Shown piece after piece: positions 15,653 to 24,563 of a stretch of 64,000 bases of DNA. The position numbers and the translations under genes were made by a program. Below the pieces are notes generated by a model. It worked only from the letters and a program-made list of their open reading frames with translations, was not told the origin of the DNA and did no database searches. The first letter of the stretch is position 1. Each line of letters starts with the position of its first letter. Source of the DNA: Aliiroseovarius sediminilitoris (GTDB lineage Bacteria > Pseudomonadota > Alphaproteobacteria > Rhodobacterales > Rhodobacteraceae); NCBI RefSeq assembly GCF_900109955.1, contig NZ_FOJB01000001.1, forward strand, positions 496,001 through 560,000. Direction: 5' to 3'.

Positions 15653-16848
15653 CGACCCCGTGGCTTCACATCGTCGGCATCGGTGAAGATGGCATCGCGG
15701 GGCTGACTCCCGCCACCCGGGCGGTCGTTGACGCTGCTGAAGTGATCGTCGGCGGCACCCGCCACCACGACCTGATAGATGGTGATGCAGAGCGCTTGGC
15801 CTGGCCGTCGCCTTTCGACAGTCTGATTGACGAACTGACCCAACGATCCGGCAAGCGCGTGGTTGTGCTGGCTACGGGTGATCCGCTTTGGTATTCGGTC
15901 GGGGCAAAAATTGGCCGTCACATTGACCCGGCGCAGATCGTTTATCACCCGCAAGTGGGCGCGTTCCAACTGGCCGCCGCGCGCATGGGCTGGTCGATGG
16001 CCGATCTGGAAACGCTGACCGTGCATGGCCGCCCGGTCGAGCAGATGATCGCCTTCATTCAGCCTGATATCCGGCTTCTGATCCTGACCACCGGTGCGGA
16101 AACGCCAGGCCAGATCGCGCGCTTTCTGAGCGAACGCGGCTTCGGCAAGTCACGTATGACCGTGCTGGCCCATATGGGTGGCAAGGACGAGGCACGCTTT
16201 GATGGTCTGGCAGAAAGCTGGAACCACGAGGTGCCGGAGTTCAACACGCTCGCCGTCGAATGCGTCGCCGCCCCCGATGCGGCCTTGCTGCCGCGTGTGC
16301 CGGGGCTGGCGGACAAGCTGTTCCAGAGCGACGGCACCATGACCAAGCAAGAGGTGAGGGCGATCACACTTGCCAAGCTGATGCCGATGCGTGGCGCGCT
16401 TTTGTGGGACATCGGCACTGGCTGCGGCTCGATCGCCATCGAATGGATGCGCGGCGCACGCTATGCCCGCGCCATCGGGATCGAACCGCGCGCCGACCGC
16501 CGTGCAATGGCCGCCGCGAACGCCTTGGCGCTAGGTGTGCCGAAGCTGGATTTGGTCGAAGGCGAAGTGCCCGCCGCGCTGGACGGTTTGGAAGCGCCCG
16601 ACGCGATTTTCATCGGCGGTGGGCTGTCGGAACAGGTTTTCGATGCCGCTTGGGCCGAGTTGAAACCCTTGGGGAGACTGGTCGCAAACACCGTCACCAT
16701 CGAAAGCGAGATGTGCCTGACCGCGCTGCATCAAAAACATGGTGGCCAACTGGTGAAGCTGTCCGTCGAACGCGCAGAGCCTTTGGGTCCGCATTCCGGC
16801 TGGAAACCCTTGCGCCCCGTCACCCAGTGGAGCCTGATCAAAAGATGA
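15649..16848 (+). CDS. cobL: Precorrin-6Y C5,15-methyltransferase (decarboxylating) CobL, CbiE-CbiT fusion
   Basis: 399 residues. The N-terminal half (about 1-205) is CbiE, a tetrapyrrole methylase with VGIGEDGIAGL and LATGDPLWYSVG. The C-terminal half (about 215-399) is CbiT with the SAM motif LLWDIGTGCGSIAIEW. It methylates C5 and C15 of the ring and decarboxylates the acetate at C12, giving precorrin-8X. This fused layout is the aerobic-pathway CobL. ATGA overlaps on both ends. Confidence 0.95.
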   Translation: MTTPWLHIVGIGEDGIAGLTPATRAVVDAAEVIVGGTRHHDLIDGDAERLAWPSPFDSLIDELTQRSGKRVVVLATGDPLWYSVGAKIGRHIDPAQIVYHPQVGAFQLAAARMGWSMADLETLTVHGRPVEQMIAFIQPDIRLLILTTGAETPGQIARFLSERGFGKSRMTVLAHMGGKDEARFDGLAESWNHEVPEFNTLAVECVAAPDAALLPRVPGLADKLFQSDGTMTKQEVRAITLAKLMPMRGALLWDIGTGCGSIAIEWMRGARYARAIGIEPRADRRAMAAANALALGVPKLDLVEGEVPAALDGLEAPDAIFIGGGLSEQVFDAAWAELKPLGRLVANTVTIESEMCLTALHQKHGGQLVKLSVERAEPLGPHSGWKPLRPVTQWSLIKR

Positions 16849-17546
16849 GCGGAACACTTTATGGTGTGGGTCTTGGGCCGGGCGATCCCGACTTGATGAC
16901 CCTTAGGGCTGCGCGGCTGATCGGGGCTGCCAAAGTGGTCGCCTTCCCGACGCTGGAAGGCGGTGCCAGTTTTGCCCGCTCTATTGCTGCGCATCTGATC
17001 GCCAAGGACGCGGATGAAATCGCGATGGACATTCCGATGACCGTCGAGCGCGCCCCTGCGCAAAAGGCATATGATGCGGGTGCGGCCAAGATCGCCGCAC
17101 GGCTTGACGCTGGGGACGACGTGGTTGTTCTGTGTGAAGGGGACCCGTTCTTTTATGGCTCGTTCATGTATCTGTTTGCGCGGTTGGCAGATCGGTTCCA
17201 GACTGAAATCGTCCCGGGTGTCACATCCGTCACTGCCTGTGCGGCCCGCGCCCGCAGCCCCTTGGTGGCGCGGAACGAGCGGTTGACCGTCTTGCCCGGC
17301 CCGCTTCCAGAAGACGAGTTGCGCGCCCGTATCGAAGGGGCCGAAAGCGTTGCCATCATGAAAGTTGGCCGCCACCTGCCCAAGATTCGCGGCGTGATCG
17401 AAGCGCTGGGTCTAGTTGACAAAGCCACCTATATCGAGCGTGCTTCACTGCCGGAGGAGGTCGTGCTTCCGCTGGCGGACGCCCCCGAAAAGGCCCCCTA
17501 TTTCTCGATGATCCTTCTTGCGAAAGGAAATGATCCATGGCTGTGA
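16845..17546 (+). CDS. cobI: Precorrin-2 C20-methyltransferase CobI
   Basis: 233 residues from the ATG inside the cobL stop. Tetrapyrrole methylase fold: GTLYGVGLGPGDPDLMTLRA at residues 3-22, VVLCEGDPFFYGSF near residue 96, IVPGVTSVTACAARA near 122. It uses SAM to methylate C20 of precorrin-2. A long open frame reaches back into cobL, but the family start is unambiguous. Its last 10 bases overlap the next gene, whose ribosome binding site (AAAGGAAA) lies within cobI. Confidence 0.95.
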   Translation: MSGTLYGVGLGPGDPDLMTLRAARLIGAAKVVAFPTLEGGASFARSIAAHLIAKDADEIAMDIPMTVERAPAQKAYDAGAAKIAARLDAGDDVVVLCEGDPFFYGSFMYLFARLADRFQTEIVPGVTSVTACAARARSPLVARNERLTVLPGPLPEDELRARIEGAESVAIMKVGRHLPKIRGVIEALGLVDKATYIERASLPEEVVLPLADAPEKAPYFSMILLAKGNDPWL

Positions 17547-19336
17547 TGCCTGTTGTAATTTGCCTGAACAGGTCGGGTGAAAACCTGGCTCATCGCGTTG
17601 CAAACATATTGGGCGCTCAGGTGCATGGACGTGAGGGTCGTGTCAAAAAGGCGGATGCGTTTTTCCCCAACGCGCTGGATCACGTGCGGATGTTGTTTGC
17701 CGCAGGCACACCCATCGTGGGTGTCTGTGCTGCCGGGATATTGATCCGCGCCGTTGCCCCCCTTCTGGCCGACAAAACGACCGAACCGCCGGTTGTGTCC
17801 GTGGCCGATGATGGGTCGGTCGTGGTGCCGCTTCTGGGCGGGCATCGCGGGGCGAACCGTTTGGCCAGCCGCATCGCGGAAGACATCGGAGCGACCGCTG
17901 CCGTCACCACCGCGGGCGATGTGTCGTTGGGTGTTGCGCTGGACGAACCGCCTTTGGGCTATCGCCTTGCCAACCCCGAAGACGCGAAAGAGGCGATGGC
18001 GGAACTGCTTTCAGGCCGGGGCGTGTCCATCGTGGGAGAAAACATTTTCGACATTGAAGACACCGGCGGCGCGGTCGAACTGATCGTGACCGAAGCACCG
18101 GTTCAGACCGGCCCGACCCGTCTGGCCTATCACCCGCAACGCTTTGCGCTGGGCGTGGGCTGCGCGCGGGGGGCGGACCCGGACGAGCTTTGGCAGAACG
18201 TCTCCGCACAGCTTGACGCGGCCAATATCGCGCCGGGCGCGATTGCCTGCGTGACCTCGCTGGACCTGAAGGCGGACGAGCCTGCGATGAACGTTCTGGC
18301 CGCGCGTCTGGGGGTGCCCTTCCGCGTCTTCACCGCCGCAGAACTGGAAGCCGAAACCCCACGTCTCGACAACCCGTCCGACGTGGTGTTTGCCGAGGTC
18401 GGCTGCCACGGCGTGTCAGAAGGCGCCGCGCTGGCCGCCGCAGGCCCGGATGCCGAACTTGTCGTGCCCAAGGTGAAAACCGCCAACACCACCTGCGCCA
18501 TTGCGCGAACGCTTGCGCCGATCACCGAAATGCGCGGTCGGTCGCGCGGCAAGCTGTCCATCGTCTCGATCGGCCCCGGTCAGCACACATGGCGCACGCC
18601 CGAGGCCAGCCGCTTGTTGCAAGAGGCCGAGGAGCTTGTGGGCTACGGTCTCTATATCGACCTGATCGGCCCGCTGGCCGCAGGTAAAACCCGGTCTGAC
18701 TTCCCGCTGGGCGGCGAAGAAGATCGCTGCCGCTATGCGTTGGAACAGGCGGGCAAGGGCAAGAACGTCGCGCTGGTCTGTTCGGGTGATGCTGGCATCT
18801 ATGCGATGGGGGCCTTGGTCTACGAATTGTTGGATCGCGGCCCCGAAGAAAAAGGCGTCAGCGCCGCCGCGCGCCGGGTTGAAGTTGTGTCCACCCCCGG
18901 TGTGTCCGCGTTGCAAGGCGCTGCCGCGCGTGCCGGTGCGCCACTTGGTCACGATTTCTGCGCCATATCGCTGTCCGATCTTCTGACACACCGCGAAGAC
19001 ATCGTGAAGCGTTTGCATGCCGCTGCCGAAAGCGATTTCGTCATCGCCTTCTACAACCCCGTATCGAAGAAACGCCGCACCCTGCTGGCCGAGGCGCGCG
19101 ATATTCTGTTGAAGCACCGCCCGGCAGATACGCCGGTGATGCTGGCATCCAATCTGGGTCGCCCCACGGAACATATCCGCTATCGCAAGCTGTCCGAGCT
19201 TGAGGTGGACGAGGTTGATATGCTGACCGTGGTTCTGGTTGGATCGTCAAACTCGCGCCTTGCCCAATTGGGCGAAGGTCCCCGCATGTTCACGCCGCGC
19301 GGCTATGCCCGCCGCATTGATGGAGATCTGTCATGA
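17537..19336 (+). CDS. cobJ: CbiG-CobJ fusion: CbiG-like protein / precorrin-3B C17-methyltransferase
   Basis: 599 residues, about 2.4 times an ordinary CobJ. Residues 1-~335 match CbiG: an N-terminal domain with GVCAAGILIRAVAPLL and LLGGHRGANRLA, a middle domain, and a CobE-like C-terminal domain with GVGCARGADPDELW. From about residue 338 begins a tetrapyrrole methylase (LSIVSIGPG, LVCSGDAGIYAMG, VVSTPGVSALQGAAAR), which is CobJ/CbiH. CobJ contracts the ring of precorrin-3B. CbiG proper opens the delta-lactone in the anaerobic route; its presence in an aerobic-type operon probably reflects a CobE-like role. Confidence 0.92.
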   Translation: MAVMPVVICLNRSGENLAHRVANILGAQVHGREGRVKKADAFFPNALDHVRMLFAAGTPIVGVCAAGILIRAVAPLLADKTTEPPVVSVADDGSVVVPLLGGHRGANRLASRIAEDIGATAAVTTAGDVSLGVALDEPPLGYRLANPEDAKEAMAELLSGRGVSIVGENIFDIEDTGGAVELIVTEAPVQTGPTRLAYHPQRFALGVGCARGADPDELWQNVSAQLDAANIAPGAIACVTSLDLKADEPAMNVLAARLGVPFRVFTAAELEAETPRLDNPSDVVFAEVGCHGVSEGAALAAAGPDAELVVPKVKTANTTCAIARTLAPITEMRGRSRGKLSIVSIGPGQHTWRTPEASRLLQEAEELVGYGLYIDLIGPLAAGKTRSDFPLGGEEDRCRYALEQAGKGKNVALVCSGDAGIYAMGALVYELLDRGPEEKGVSAAARRVEVVSTPGVSALQGAAARAGAPLGHDFCAISLSDLLTHREDIVKRLHAAAESDFVIAFYNPVSKKRRTLLAEARDILLKHRPADTPVMLASNLGRPTEHIRYRKLSELEVDEVDMLTVVLVGSSNSRLAQLGEGPRMFTPRGYARRIDGDLS

Positions 19337-20124
19337 CCGTCTATTTCATCGGCGCCGGTCCCGGCGATCCCGAACTTTTGACCCTGAAAGCGCAGCGCAT
19401 CATCGGCGAATGCCCGGTCTGCCTTTACGCGGGCTCTCTGGTGCCGCCAGAGGTCGTCGCCTGCGCGCCCGAAGGGGCCAAGGTGATGGACACGGCGGCG
19501 ATGACGCTGGACGACACACATGCCGAGATCAAGGCGGCCCACACGCGCGGTCAGGATGTGGCGCGGGTGCATTCCGGCGATCCCTCGCTGTATGGCGCGA
19601 TTGCCGAACAGATCCGGCGTCTGAACGCCGACGGGATCGACTATCATGTCATCCCCGGCGTGCCTGCCTATGCGGCTGCCGCTGCGGCCTTGGGGCAGGA
19701 ACTGACCATCCCCGAGATTGCGCAATCCATCGTGCTGACGCGGATGTCGATGCAGTCCACCTCGATGCCTGAAGGGGAGACGCTTGAGAACTTCGCCAAG
19801 ACCGGCGCGACGCTCGCCATCCACCTTGCCGTCCGTAACATGCGCGAGATCGAGCGGGTGCTGACCCCCTACTACGGTGCTGATTGTCCCGTCGTCGTGG
19901 CCTATCGGGTCGGCTGGCCGGATGAGATGTTCATTCGCGGCACCGTCGCCGATATCCGCAAAAAAGTGCGGGCCGAGAAGATCACCCGCACCGCGCTGAT
20001 CCTTGTCGGCCCTGCGCTGGATCGTGGGCGAGATTTCAAGGATTCGGCGCTTTATGATCCGGCCAGACCGCATGTGTTGCGCCCTGTGGTCGGTGTCGAT
20101 CTGGTCGAGGATCACAACACCTGA
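19333..20124 (+). CDS. cobM: Precorrin-4 C11-methyltransferase CobM
   Basis: 263 residues, last gene of the cobalamin block, ATG inside the cobJ stop. Motifs: VYFIGAGPGDPELLTLKAQR at residues 3-22, VCLYAGSLVPPE, RVHSGDPSLYGAIAEQ and IPGVPAYAAAAAALG. It adds the C11 methyl group to precorrin-4. cobK, cobG/cobZ, cobB, cobN and the later adenosylation and nucleotide-loop genes are not in this block, apart from a separate adenosyltransferase at 53644-54216. Confidence 0.95.
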   Translation: MTVYFIGAGPGDPELLTLKAQRIIGECPVCLYAGSLVPPEVVACAPEGAKVMDTAAMTLDDTHAEIKAAHTRGQDVARVHSGDPSLYGAIAEQIRRLNADGIDYHVIPGVPAYAAAAAALGQELTIPEIAQSIVLTRMSMQSTSMPEGETLENFAKTGATLAIHLAVRNMREIERVLTPYYGADCPVVVAYRVGWPDEMFIRGTVADIRKKVRAEKITRTALILVGPALDRGRDFKDSALYDPARPHVLRPVVGVDLVEDHNT

Positions 20125-20183
20125 TCCAAACCCGGCAGTTGCGCGTATAACTCCTTAGACGTGGCCCAACACAAGGACAGGGG

Positions 20184-21653
20184 ATGAGCACATCTGAGCC
20201 TTCCAATGCGATCTTGCTGTTTCGCGATGATCTGCGGCTGTCGGATCACCCCGCCCTGACCGCTGCGGCGCAGTCCGGCCAGTGCCTGACCTGTGCATTC
20301 ATTCTGGACCCGAATGCACCCTATCCGCCCGGTGGCGCGCGGCGCTGGTGGCTTCACCACGCCTTGAACGCATTGACCGCGCAACTGGCCGATCTGGGTG
20401 GGAAACTGGTGCTGCGCACCGGCGCGACGGCTGATGTTCTGGCCGACCTGCGCAAAGAAACCGGCGCGACCCATATCTATTGGAGCAGACGCTATACGCC
20501 CGATGAGATCGCCAGCGACACCGCGTTGAAGGCCGATCTGACTGCCGCAGGCTGCACGGTGCAGAGCCATCCCGGCCGATACCTGTTGGAGCCTTGGCGG
20601 GTCACGACAAAATCCGGCACGCCGTTCAAGGTGTTTTCGCCTTTCTGGCGCGCCAGCCGCGATGAAATTCGCGCCGTGGGGCTTGGCGACCCGTTGCCGG
20701 TGCCGAAAAACATCACGTTCGCCGATGAAGTCGCTACCGCTTCGCTTGAGGATTTCGACCTGCTGCCGACCGCGCCCAACTGGGCAAAAGGGTTCGAGGC
20801 GCTGTGGCACCCCGGCGAAGAGGGCGCGATGGCACGGCTGGACGCGTTTCTGGAAGAGGGCGCGCAAGGCTATGCCAAGGGCCGGGACTTCCCAGCAGAA
20901 CCGCACACCTCGCGCCTGTCGCCTTACTTGCAGTCCGGCAATATCAGCCCCCGTCAGATTTGGGCGGCGCTCGATCGCGCCGAACATCTGGGCCAGATGT
21001 CTGGTCGCGACGCCGAGAAATTCCGCGCAGAGTTGGGCTGGCGTGACTTCGCAGCCTATCTGCTGTTTCACAACCGCGACTTCGAAGATACCGAGTTTCA
21101 GCCCAAGTTCCGTAGCTTCCCATGGCGCCATGACACGGACGCCCTGATCGCGTGGCAACGCGGCCAGTCGGGCTATCCCATCGTTGATGCCGGGATGCGC
21201 GAGCTTTGGCAGACGGGGTATATGCACAACCGCGTTCGCATGGTGGTCGCGTCCTTTTTGGTGAAGCATCTGCGGATCGACTGGCGCGCCGGGCGCGATT
21301 GGTTCTGGGACACGCTGCTGGACGGTGATCTAGCATCGAACGCGGCAAGTTGGCAGTGGGTGGCGGGATGCGGGGCGGATGCAGCCCCCTATTTCCGCGT
21401 TTTCAACCCGATGACGCAGGCCGAAAAATTCGACCCGGATGGCGGCTATATCCGTCAGTATGTGCCTGAAATTGCGGCCCTGCCCGACAGATATCTGGCT
21501 GCCCCATGGAAGGCCCCTGAAGATGTGCGCGCCAAGGCGGGCGTCGAGATTGGCCGGACCTATCCGGCCCCGATGGTGGATCACGCCACCGCCCGCCGCG
21601 CCGCATTGGAGGCGTTTGAAAGCCTGCCCTCGCCGGGTGATGATCTGGTTTGA
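20184..21653 (+). CDS. phrB: Deoxyribodipyrimidine photolyase (class I CPD type)
   Basis: 489 residues, typical photolyase length. The N-terminal antenna domain starts NAILLFRDDLRLSDHPAL; the C-terminal FAD domain contains RDWFWDTLLDGDLASNAASW and QWVAGCGADAAPYFRVFNP, which hold the FAD and DNA-binding residues. It uses blue light to split cyclobutane pyrimidine dimers. AGGGGATGAG gives a ribosome binding site. It is on the same strand as cobM, 60 bases after it, probably its own transcription unit. Confidence 0.93.
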   Translation: MSTSEPSNAILLFRDDLRLSDHPALTAAAQSGQCLTCAFILDPNAPYPPGGARRWWLHHALNALTAQLADLGGKLVLRTGATADVLADLRKETGATHIYWSRRYTPDEIASDTALKADLTAAGCTVQSHPGRYLLEPWRVTTKSGTPFKVFSPFWRASRDEIRAVGLGDPLPVPKNITFADEVATASLEDFDLLPTAPNWAKGFEALWHPGEEGAMARLDAFLEEGAQGYAKGRDFPAEPHTSRLSPYLQSGNISPRQIWAALDRAEHLGQMSGRDAEKFRAELGWRDFAAYLLFHNRDFEDTEFQPKFRSFPWRHDTDALIAWQRGQSGYPIVDAGMRELWQTGYMHNRVRMVVASFLVKHLRIDWRAGRDWFWDTLLDGDLASNAASWQWVAGCGADAAPYFRVFNPMTQAEKFDPDGGYIRQYVPEIAALPDRYLAAPWKAPEDVRAKAGVEIGRTYPAPMVDHATARRAALEAFESLPSPGDDLV

Positions 21654-21728
21654 ACGCCGATCAGATTCAAAACCTTCACTTGACCGTTACACTTTCCATG
21701 CCATCATGTGTTGGGTTCGGAGGGGAAC

Positions 21729-22082
21729 ATGTTGGAATTTTTGCCAAAAGAAGTGCGTGAGGGACTGGAAGCCGCACGTAAGAAGGACCTCAAGAAGAAA
21801 AGTAGGCTTCGGATTCGTGTGAATGAAGAAGTCTTTCCGGTGCTCGATTTCTGGGAGGGCGGCTTCGCTCTTGATGCCGAACGAGCGCCCCACCTGCGCG
21901 GACTTGTTGACCTGTATGACGGATCACGCCACCTGTATCAGTGCCTGATCATCGCGTCCGAAGAAGACAACGGCCAAATGAGATACGAATTCAAATGGCG
22001 GGCCGAAGCCCATGACAAAGCCCCCCTGGATTTTGCGCAGGAAGAAAACGCGCCGGTTGCGCTGATTGAAGGGGAAGGCTGA
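21729..22082 (+). CDS. Conserved hypothetical small protein, possibly PilZ-like
   Basis: 117 residues from ATG 21729, preceded by GGAGGGGAAC. The N-terminus is a charged helix (LPKEVREGLEAARKKDLKKK). It is followed by SRLRIRV, VLDFWEGGFALD and a strand-rich LRGLVDLYDGSRHLYQCLIIAS segment. The RxR...DxxxGG layout is reminiscent of PilZ c-di-GMP binding domains, but the canonical RxxxR and D/NxSxxG are not exact. I do not recognise the family. It converges on the YkuD gene with 18 bases between the stops. Confidence 0.6.
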   Translation: MLEFLPKEVREGLEAARKKDLKKKSRLRIRVNEEVFPVLDFWEGGFALDAERAPHLRGLVDLYDGSRHLYQCLIIASEEDNGQMRYEFKWRAEAHDKAPLDFAQEENAPVALIEGEG

Positions 22083-22100
22083 CCGGTCTGCCCTCAGAGG

Positions 22101-22643
22101 TCAGGGTCTGATCTCGACGAGTGTTCCGATGGGGGTGACGGCCCAAAGCTCTTCTATTTCGGCATTGGACAACGCGATGCTGCCATTGGTCCAGTCCTTT
22201 GTGATCGGATCCGGGCTGTTTCGCTTGTTTGGTTGGCCGTGGATGAAAATATCCCCGCCAGAATCACCCCCGTCGGCAATGGTGCGCGCGCGATCCTTGG
22301 GCAAGGGGTAGTCGATGCCCAGCGACAAGTGAAACGCACTTTTTTCGTTGCGGCGATCAATCCTGAATATGCCTTCCGGGGTCATGCCATCCCCTTGTAA
22401 TGCCTTGTCACCTACGGGCGAAAAGCCCAATGCAATCTCATAGGTGCGGACAGCGGTGTCGGCCTGAAACACGATCATCCTGCGGTCTGATTTTTCAATC
22501 ACGATACGGTCGATCTGGCCGATGATCGGCTCAAGTGTCGTGGGGGGTGCAGGGGGCGTGTAGCGATCCCAAAGGAAGAAGCCCAACACGCCGATAAAGA
22601 CAAGAAGTGAAAGTCGAGAAAAGAAATGCGCCAAACCGTTCAT
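22101..22643 (-). CDS. YkuD (L,D-transpeptidase) family protein with Ser at the nucleophile position
   Basis: 180 residues from ATG 22643; a TTG six codons upstream with AAGG before it is the alternative. One N-terminal membrane anchor (about residues 7-25) is followed by a short Pro-rich linker and a YkuD domain, so the domain faces the periplasm. Family hallmarks are present: TPEGIFRI, FIHGQP (His135) and DWTNGSIALSN. In active enzymes the last motif is GC[IV]; here it is Gly-Ser-Ile with Ser155, codon AGC. YkuD enzymes make 3-3 peptidoglycan cross-links or attach lipoproteins through a Cys thioester, so activity is doubtful unless Ser substitutes. Confidence 0.88.
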   Translation of the reverse strand: MNGLAHFFSRLSLLVFIGVLGFFLWDRYTPPAPPTTLEPIIGQIDRIVIEKSDRRMIVFQADTAVRTYEIALGFSPVGDKALQGDGMTPEGIFRIDRRNEKSAFHLSLGIDYPLPKDRARTIADGGDSGGDIFIHGQPNKRNSPDPITKDWTNGSIALSNAEIEELWAVTPIGTLVEIRP

Positions 22644-22730
22644 GGCGCGCGTGTGTGCCAAGCGCGCCTTGTGTTCAAGGAATAACTTGCGGTGAATTTC
22701 GCGTTAGGCGGTTCTCTGCCGGTCGAAATG

Positions 22731-23903
22731 CTATTGTAGGTCGCTGAAAGCCTGCTTCATTCGCGTTACGGCTTCTTCCACCCGCGCGCCTTGTGTGGCG
22801 AGGTTGAAACGCTGATACCCATCGCCGCCCGTGCCGAAGCCGGGGCCGGGGCTGACGGCAATGCGTGCGTCGTCGCGGATACGCGCCGCAACCTCTTCAT
22901 GCGACATGCCGGTACCGGAGAAATTGACCCAGGCCAGATAAGTGGCCTGCAACGGCATCGAGGACACACCCGGAATGCTGTTGATGCCTTCGTCAAACAG
23001 GGCTTTGTTTCGCGTCAGGTGGGCGATCTGTTCGTCAACCCACGCCGCCCCTTCAGGCGAATACGCGGCGGTGATCATCGCCAAAGCCAACATGCCGGGT
23101 GCATAGTCAAGTTTACTAAGCTGATTGTGCATCTCGGCCCTGAGCCTGCTGTCCGCAATGATCAAGTTGCCGGTGCGCTGACCGGCGATGTTGAAGGTCT
23201 TTGACGGTGCAGTTAGTGTCACCAACCGCGATCGTGCGTCAGGTGCCGCGACGGCCATCGGAACGAACGTGTTTCCAGGATAGACCAGATCGTGGTGGAC
23301 TTCATCTGACACCAGTAACAACCCATTGCGATCTGCAAAATTGGCAACAGCACGCAGTTCATCTTTGGTCCAGACCCGGCCTGATGGGTTCTGTGGCGAA
23401 CACCAAAGGAGAATCTTTTCGTTGCCTGTCAGGCGCGACTGCGCGTCGTCCAGATCAAGCTCGTACTGGTCCCCGGCCAGGGCCAGCGGACACTCCACCA
23501 CCTGGCGGTTGTTCTTTCTGATCTTCAGTGCAAACTCATGGTAAACGGGTGTGAAGATCACGATCCCGTCGCCCGGTTCGCTCCAGACGTTCAGGCACAG
23601 TGCAATCGCGTTGCCCAAACCCTGACTGGTCAGGACCCAATTCGGGTCGACATCCCAGCCGTGCCGGGTCTTCATCCACCAAGCGACGGCGTTCAGATAC
23701 TCGGGATATTCCCAGGAATAGCCAAAAACACCATGATCTGCGGCGCGCTTCACCGCGTCAATCACGCAAGGGGCGGTGGGATAGTCGCTGTCAGCGGTCC
23801 ACATTGCCAACCCGTCTTCGGGAGATACGCCAAACAACTTCTCCATCTTGTCCCACTTGGACGAATGGGTGCCGCGACGGTCGGTGATCTTGTCGAAACT
23901 CAT
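22731..23903 (-). CDS. MalY/PatB family pyridoxal-phosphate aminotransferase (C-S lyase type)
   Basis: 390 residues from ATG 23903, with AAAGGAGA five bases upstream. The N-terminus has the MalY/PatB form FDKITDRRGTHSSKWDKME and MWTADSDY. The PLP lysine is in LTAPSKTFNIAG (about residue 233), with PQNPSGRVW and SDEVHHDLVY as fold-type I motifs. Relatives are cystathionine beta-lyases or broader C-S lyases, and some act as aminotransferases. No methionine-pathway gene is adjacent, so the exact substrate is unknown. Confidence 0.9.
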   Translation of the reverse strand: MSFDKITDRRGTHSSKWDKMEKLFGVSPEDGLAMWTADSDYPTAPCVIDAVKRAADHGVFGYSWEYPEYLNAVAWWMKTRHGWDVDPNWVLTSQGLGNAIALCLNVWSEPGDGIVIFTPVYHEFALKIRKNNRQVVECPLALAGDQYELDLDDAQSRLTGNEKILLWCSPQNPSGRVWTKDELRAVANFADRNGLLLVSDEVHHDLVYPGNTFVPMAVAAPDARSRLVTLTAPSKTFNIAGQRTGNLIIADSRLRAEMHNQLSKLDYAPGMLALAMITAAYSPEGAAWVDEQIAHLTRNKALFDEGINSIPGVSSMPLQATYLAWVNFSGTGMSHEEVAARIRDDARIAVSPGPGFGTGGDGYQRFNLATQGARVEEAVTRMKQAFSDLQ

Positions 23904-24041
23904 TGGGTCTCCTTTCTGGTGGCACGGTAGCGGTTTGGACGTCAGGCGCAAGTCGAGTTGCGCCATGTGTGACAAGAGGTTTCACCGCTTCGCCCTGACG
24001 CAACCATTGCGCAGCGCGCGCTCATCCCCTAAATCCTCCGC

Positions 24042-24563
24042 ATGAGTATTAAACCGATCCTTATTCACCCCGATCCACGGCTTAAAAAAGTCGCCGAAGT
24101 GGTGCCAGATTTGTCTGACGACCTGCGCCAATTGGCCGACGACATGCTGGAAACTATGTATGACGCGCCGGGCATTGGTCTGGCCGCGCCGCAGGTGGGC
24201 GTGCTGACGCGACTGATCGTGATGGACTGCGTGCGTGAGGATGACGAGCCTCCGCAGCCTGTGGTCATGTTCAATCCCGAGGTCATATTGTCCTCGGATG
24301 ATCTGAACACCTATGAAGAAGGCTGTCTGTCGATCCCCGAGCAATATGCCGAAGTCACCCGCCCCAAAGAGGTTTCGGTCCGCTGGGTCGACCGTGACGG
24401 CAACGTGCAGGAGCAGGACTTTGACGGGCTGTGGGCCACTTGCGTGCAGCACGAGATCGACCACCTGAATGGCAAGCTGTTCATCGACTATCTGAAACCG
24501 CTGAAACGGCAGATGATCACGCGCAAAATGCAAAAACTGAAACGTGAAATGGCGCGGATGTGA
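24042..24563 (+). CDS. def: Peptide deformylase
   Basis: 173 residues with all three catalytic motifs intact: GIGLAAPQ (residues 44-51), EGCLS (93-97, metal ligand Cys95) and QHEIDH (136-141, ligands His137/His141 and catalytic Glu138). It removes the N-formyl group from new proteins. It heads a def - def-like - fmt operon, overlapping the next gene with GTGA. Confidence 0.97.
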   Translation: MSIKPILIHPDPRLKKVAEVVPDLSDDLRQLADDMLETMYDAPGIGLAAPQVGVLTRLIVMDCVREDDEPPQPVVMFNPEVILSSDDLNTYEEGCLSIPEQYAEVTRPKEVSVRWVDRDGNVQEQDFDGLWATCVQHEIDHLNGKLFIDYLKPLKRQMITRKMQKLKREMARM

